A stretch of DNA of 7,804 nucleotides from contig CBFGJP010000101.1 in NCBI GenBank assembly GCA_965649105.1, forward strand, positions 1 through 7,804, given 5' to 3'. Source of the DNA: JAOAFX01 sp965649105. Its GTDB lineage: Bacteria; Hydrothermota; Tepidihabitantia; SM23-42; JAOAFX01. The position numbers and the translations under genes are program-made. A model generated the notes under the pieces. The model was not told the origin of the DNA and did not search any database. It saw nothing but the letters and a program-made list of their open reading frames with translations. Shown piece by piece: positions 6,327-7,804 of the stretch (positions are counted from its first letter, which is position 1; the number at the start of each line of letters is the position of its first letter).

Positions 6327-7156
6327 TCAATCACCCGGCTGGTATTCAACATCGTAAGTATACCAGCCGCATAGATTATTCTGACCCCTAATCAACCACA
6401 TATAATTGAGTGCCCAAAAATGCATACCCCCATCACATGCTCCGTAATAAAGACAGCAATCACTTACCAATGTCTGTTCAGCAAGGTCAAAATTGAAATT
6501 CGGTATATTCGTTGTAATATTTATTACTGCCTCAACCTGCCCAACAGCAGCAAATGCCCAACAGGTACCAGCAGCACCTTGCTCTTTTACCCTGGTCATC
6601 CAATTAACTCCCTCTTTATTGGTCCATAGGAGCACGAAAACCGCATAACTTGGTGCGCTCATCATCAGGCAACACAAAAACGGTAGTCAAATCCGCTCTC
6701 CATAAAGCATCTTCTTTTTTAATATTCGTCCTGATTGCACGCAATTCAGCAAACCTTCTAAATACAAACTCCTGCAGATTATCTTCCACCATCACCTCAC
6801 CCTGATAAATGTAAAAATCAACCCCAGCAAAATTACTTGCTTGAGTCTTCCTGACAAACATTTCACCATCATTACCCTCAATAAAGACCCCAATCCGAAA
6901 GAACATTTTCCCTGCTAATCTTTTTAAAAATCGTGCGAAATTAACAACCACCTCCCCTTGTTGGATTTCCTGGGGTGACATTCGGATAAGAAAGATACTA
7001 TCAATTATATACACAACCAATCGGGTCACTCAATTCCAGAGAATCAAAGGCTATCCTCACTCTGTTAGGGAGATTTATTAATCCAATATGCCCGCTTGCA
7101 ATCCCAATGAAGACAACCAAAGACACCACAAAAAAATAATTTTTTCCCCTTATCAT
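6327..7156 (-). pseudogene. Broken papain-like (C1A) secreted cysteine protease
   Basis: The start is ATG 7156 with AAGGAG (7167-7162) 5 nt upstream, giving a signal peptide (MIRGKNYFFVVSLVVFIGIASG) and 51 codons to a TGA at 7003-7001. The protein continues in another frame (VVYIIDSIFLIRMSPQEIQ... to LPDDERTKLCGF) until TAA 6616-6618. It resumes in a third frame with NKEGVNWMTRVKEQGAAG, then T-C-W-A-F. This is the C1A active-site region: catalytic Cys at 6563-6561 with the oxyanion Gln six residues earlier, followed by DLAEQTLVSDC and a GACDGG segment. It then stops at TGA 6327-6329, only about 75 residues after the catalytic Cys, so the catalytic His and Asn of a normal (about 220-residue) domain are missing. 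Two frameshifts plus loss of the C-terminal half indicate a pseudogene. Programmed frameshifting would not explain the missing half. The apparent open frames 6327-6677 and 6616-7029 are fragments of this one gene. Confidence 0.8.
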
Positions 7157-7161
7157 AACTG

Positions 7162-7177
7162 CTCCTTTTTAATTATA
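7162..7177 (-). promoter_or_regulatory. RBS and possible -10 of the broken protease
   Basis: AAGGAG (7167-7162) is well placed for the ATG at 7156. TATAAT lies just upstream (7177-7172) but has no convincing -35 at normal spacing and would leave a leader of only about 15 nt. The RBS is solid; the -10 is doubtful. Confidence 0.4.
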
Positions 7178-7290
7178 CTTTTAATTTGTGAAAAATTTGT
7201 GAATCTTAAAGATCACTCTATCCATTTTTACCTCCAATTGGTAAAATTCCAAACTTTGAATAATTACGAGCGAAGCGATAATGCAACATG

Positions 7291-7340
7291 CCATCTGGTC
7301 TATCTGGTTTATTTAGTTTCATAATTTCCCCATTCCTTAT
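7291..7340 (-). repeat. Degenerate 9-bp repeat block A
   Basis: On the minus strand the block begins AGGAATGGGGAA, then an A/T-rich linker, then 9-mers such as AAACTAAAT, AAACCAGAT, AGACCAGAT. Block B has the same 12-nt lead-in and related 9-mers 142 bp away. Confidence 0.5.
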
Positions 7341-7358
7341 CATTTCACAATCACATTT

Positions 7359-7380
7359 GTGCGATAAATCGCACCGCTAC
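7359..7380 (-). repeat. REP-like palindrome with GTAG head (copy 2)
   Basis: Minus strand: GTAG (7380-7377), 2-nt spacer, then stem GTGCGAT/ATCGCAC (7374-7359, 7 bp, 2-nt centre). Head, spacer, stem length and orientation are identical to copy 1 at 2316-2337. Confidence 0.6.
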
Positions 7381-7417
7381 AATTTCTGTTACCTGTAAAT
7401 TCCCTACCCCAGCAGAA

Positions 7418-7480
7418 TTTTGTCTTTCTCGTCTGTCTGGCCTATCTCGTTCTCCTCGTTTAATAAATTCCCCATTCCTA
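7418..7480 (-). repeat. Degenerate 9-bp repeat block B
   Basis: On the minus strand: the same AGGAATGGGGAA lead-in (7479-7468), an A/T-rich linker, then AAACGAGGA, GAACGAGAT, AGGCCAGAC, AGACGAGAA, AGACAAAAT. The loose consensus is RRACSAGAW with period 9. Both blocks contain in-frame stops in some frames and have no start, so they are probably non-coding. Confidence 0.5.
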
Positions 7481-7583
7481 TTTTTTAGGTATTTTGGACT
7501 TTTAGGCATTTGAATTTTCATCCCCTAACTACTGGCTACTGCCATACTGACTACTCCATTTCCAATTATACCCCATTATACCC

Positions 7584-7804
7584 ATATATTTTTTTGTCAA
7601 TACGAAAAACACATCCCTTCCAGATGCGGAATTTTCCGCTCTCCGCACCACCTACCAACTTCCACTTGCGAAGTGTATCCGCACCGTGATTTAATTCCGC
7701 CACCTTGATCCGTATCAAATTTTTTTACCTGTCTGCCCGCAGCATCATAAATATTTAGACTTACTTTATTTGTTGCCCTAAGCCCTTGATAGATTATCAT
7801 TGTT
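7584..7804 (-). pseudogene. 3' end of a secreted protein gene: damaged T9SS/FlgD-Ig-like C-terminal domain
   Basis: The body of the gene lies beyond the window end; only the tail is visible. The frame open at 7804 reads VSLNIYDAAGRQVKKF, an unmistakable start of a T9SS-type or FlgD-Ig-like sorting domain (compare VYDATGRKIKTI in the first gene of the window). The usual W-G-D--G--V-SG-Y-F half then fails to appear in that frame. A weak continuation (SASGRDVFFVLTKKY) is readable in another frame around 7627-7583, with a TAG between. The stretch in between (7626-7700) is full of short inverted repeats. The apparent stop at 7597 follows a frame unlike any sorting-domain end. Most likely this is a frameshifted or insertion-damaged gene end; an assembly error is the alternative. 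Confidence 0.55.
7626..7700. repeat. Cluster of inverted and direct repeats inside the damaged sorting domain
   Basis: GCGGAATT (7626-7633) and AATTCCGC (7693-7700) are inverted ends 75 bp apart. Inside are the palindrome GCGGAA-TT-TTCCGC (7626-7639), two TCCGCACC direct repeats (7642-7649, 7678-7685), a CACTT-GCG-AAGTG hairpin, and a CTAC (GTAG on the minus strand) at 7652-7655. It may be a small non-autonomous element. Confidence 0.35.

Larger units (their letters stand above)
7157..7583. other. Repeat-rich non-coding region
   Basis: No convincing gene on either strand. It contains two AATTTGTGAA direct repeats (7183-7192, 7194-7203) next to an imperfect palindrome (7199-7216), the two degenerate 9-bp repeat blocks (7291-7340, 7418-7480), REP-like copy 2 (7359-7380), a run built on ACTACTGGCT/ACTGCCAT/ACTGACT (7529-7555), and two near-copies of ATTATACCCC starting at 7566. 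The short + strand open frame across 7088-7324 has low-complexity ends, no RBS, and overlaps the protease signal peptide, so I do not call it. Confidence 0.6.

Noticed and set aside
6420..6629. A + strand open frame opposite the protease active-site region
   Set aside because: It is the antisense of the C1A motif frame and shows no independent coding evidence.
6616..6640. Programmed ribosomal frameshift in the protease
   Set aside because: No slippery heptamer with downstream structure is evident, a second frameshift exists upstream, and the catalytic C-terminal half is absent.
1..7804. CRISPR array, tRNA, rRNA, phage or intact transposase genes
   Set aside because: None seen on either strand; the repeats present are short and not evenly spaced with unique spacers.

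Overview
The window looks like a moderately AT-rich chromosome segment from a bacterium of the FCB type or a neighbouring candidate phylum; WOR-3/Stahlbacteria-like lineages are my best guess. The reasons are exported proteins ending in a type IX secretion/FlgD-Ig-like C-terminal domain, PQQ-repeat proteins with a PWP..HD..GR tail, papain-like secreted proteases, and a housekeeping PdxB. The lineage is inference; there is no rRNA or other phylogenetic marker here.

Layout. On the + strand, 34-1032 encodes one secreted protein. It is interrupted in frame by a single UGA at 277-279, and a two-part stem-loop with the geometry of a bacterial SECIS element follows immediately. It ends at a hairpin (1041-1064) shared with a convergent minus-strand block. 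That block holds a two-gene unit, cupin (1906-2268) then ERCC4-family nuclease (1070-1903), and further upstream a separate pdxB gene (2444-3592). The cupin and pdxB genes each have a -35/-10 promoter placed exactly 6 nt before the ATG, which predicts leaderless mRNAs. A REP-like palindrome with a GTAG head lies between them.

From 3713 to 7156 the minus strand carries genes for exported proteins. An intact putative lipoprotein with one Ig-like domain and an eight-unit PQQ-type beta-propeller (4869-6305) sits between two wrecks. Downstream is a multiply frameshifted propeller gene (3713-4839). Upstream is a frameshifted papain-like protease that has lost its C-terminal half (6327-7156). A non-coding stretch (7157-7583) carries a second GTAG-headed REP-like palindrome and two related blocks of degenerate 9-bp repeats. 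The window ends in the C-terminal sorting domain of another minus-strand secreted protein (7584-7804), apparently damaged and full of short inverted repeats.

UGA is the natural stop of both pdxB and the intact PQQ protein, so whole-genome reassignment of UGA is unlikely. The best candidate for something undescribed is the exported UGA-containing protein (CxxxxC-U-xx-C arrangement), which may be an extracytoplasmic selenoprotein. The main competing explanation is decay, because other exported-protein genes in the window are clearly broken.
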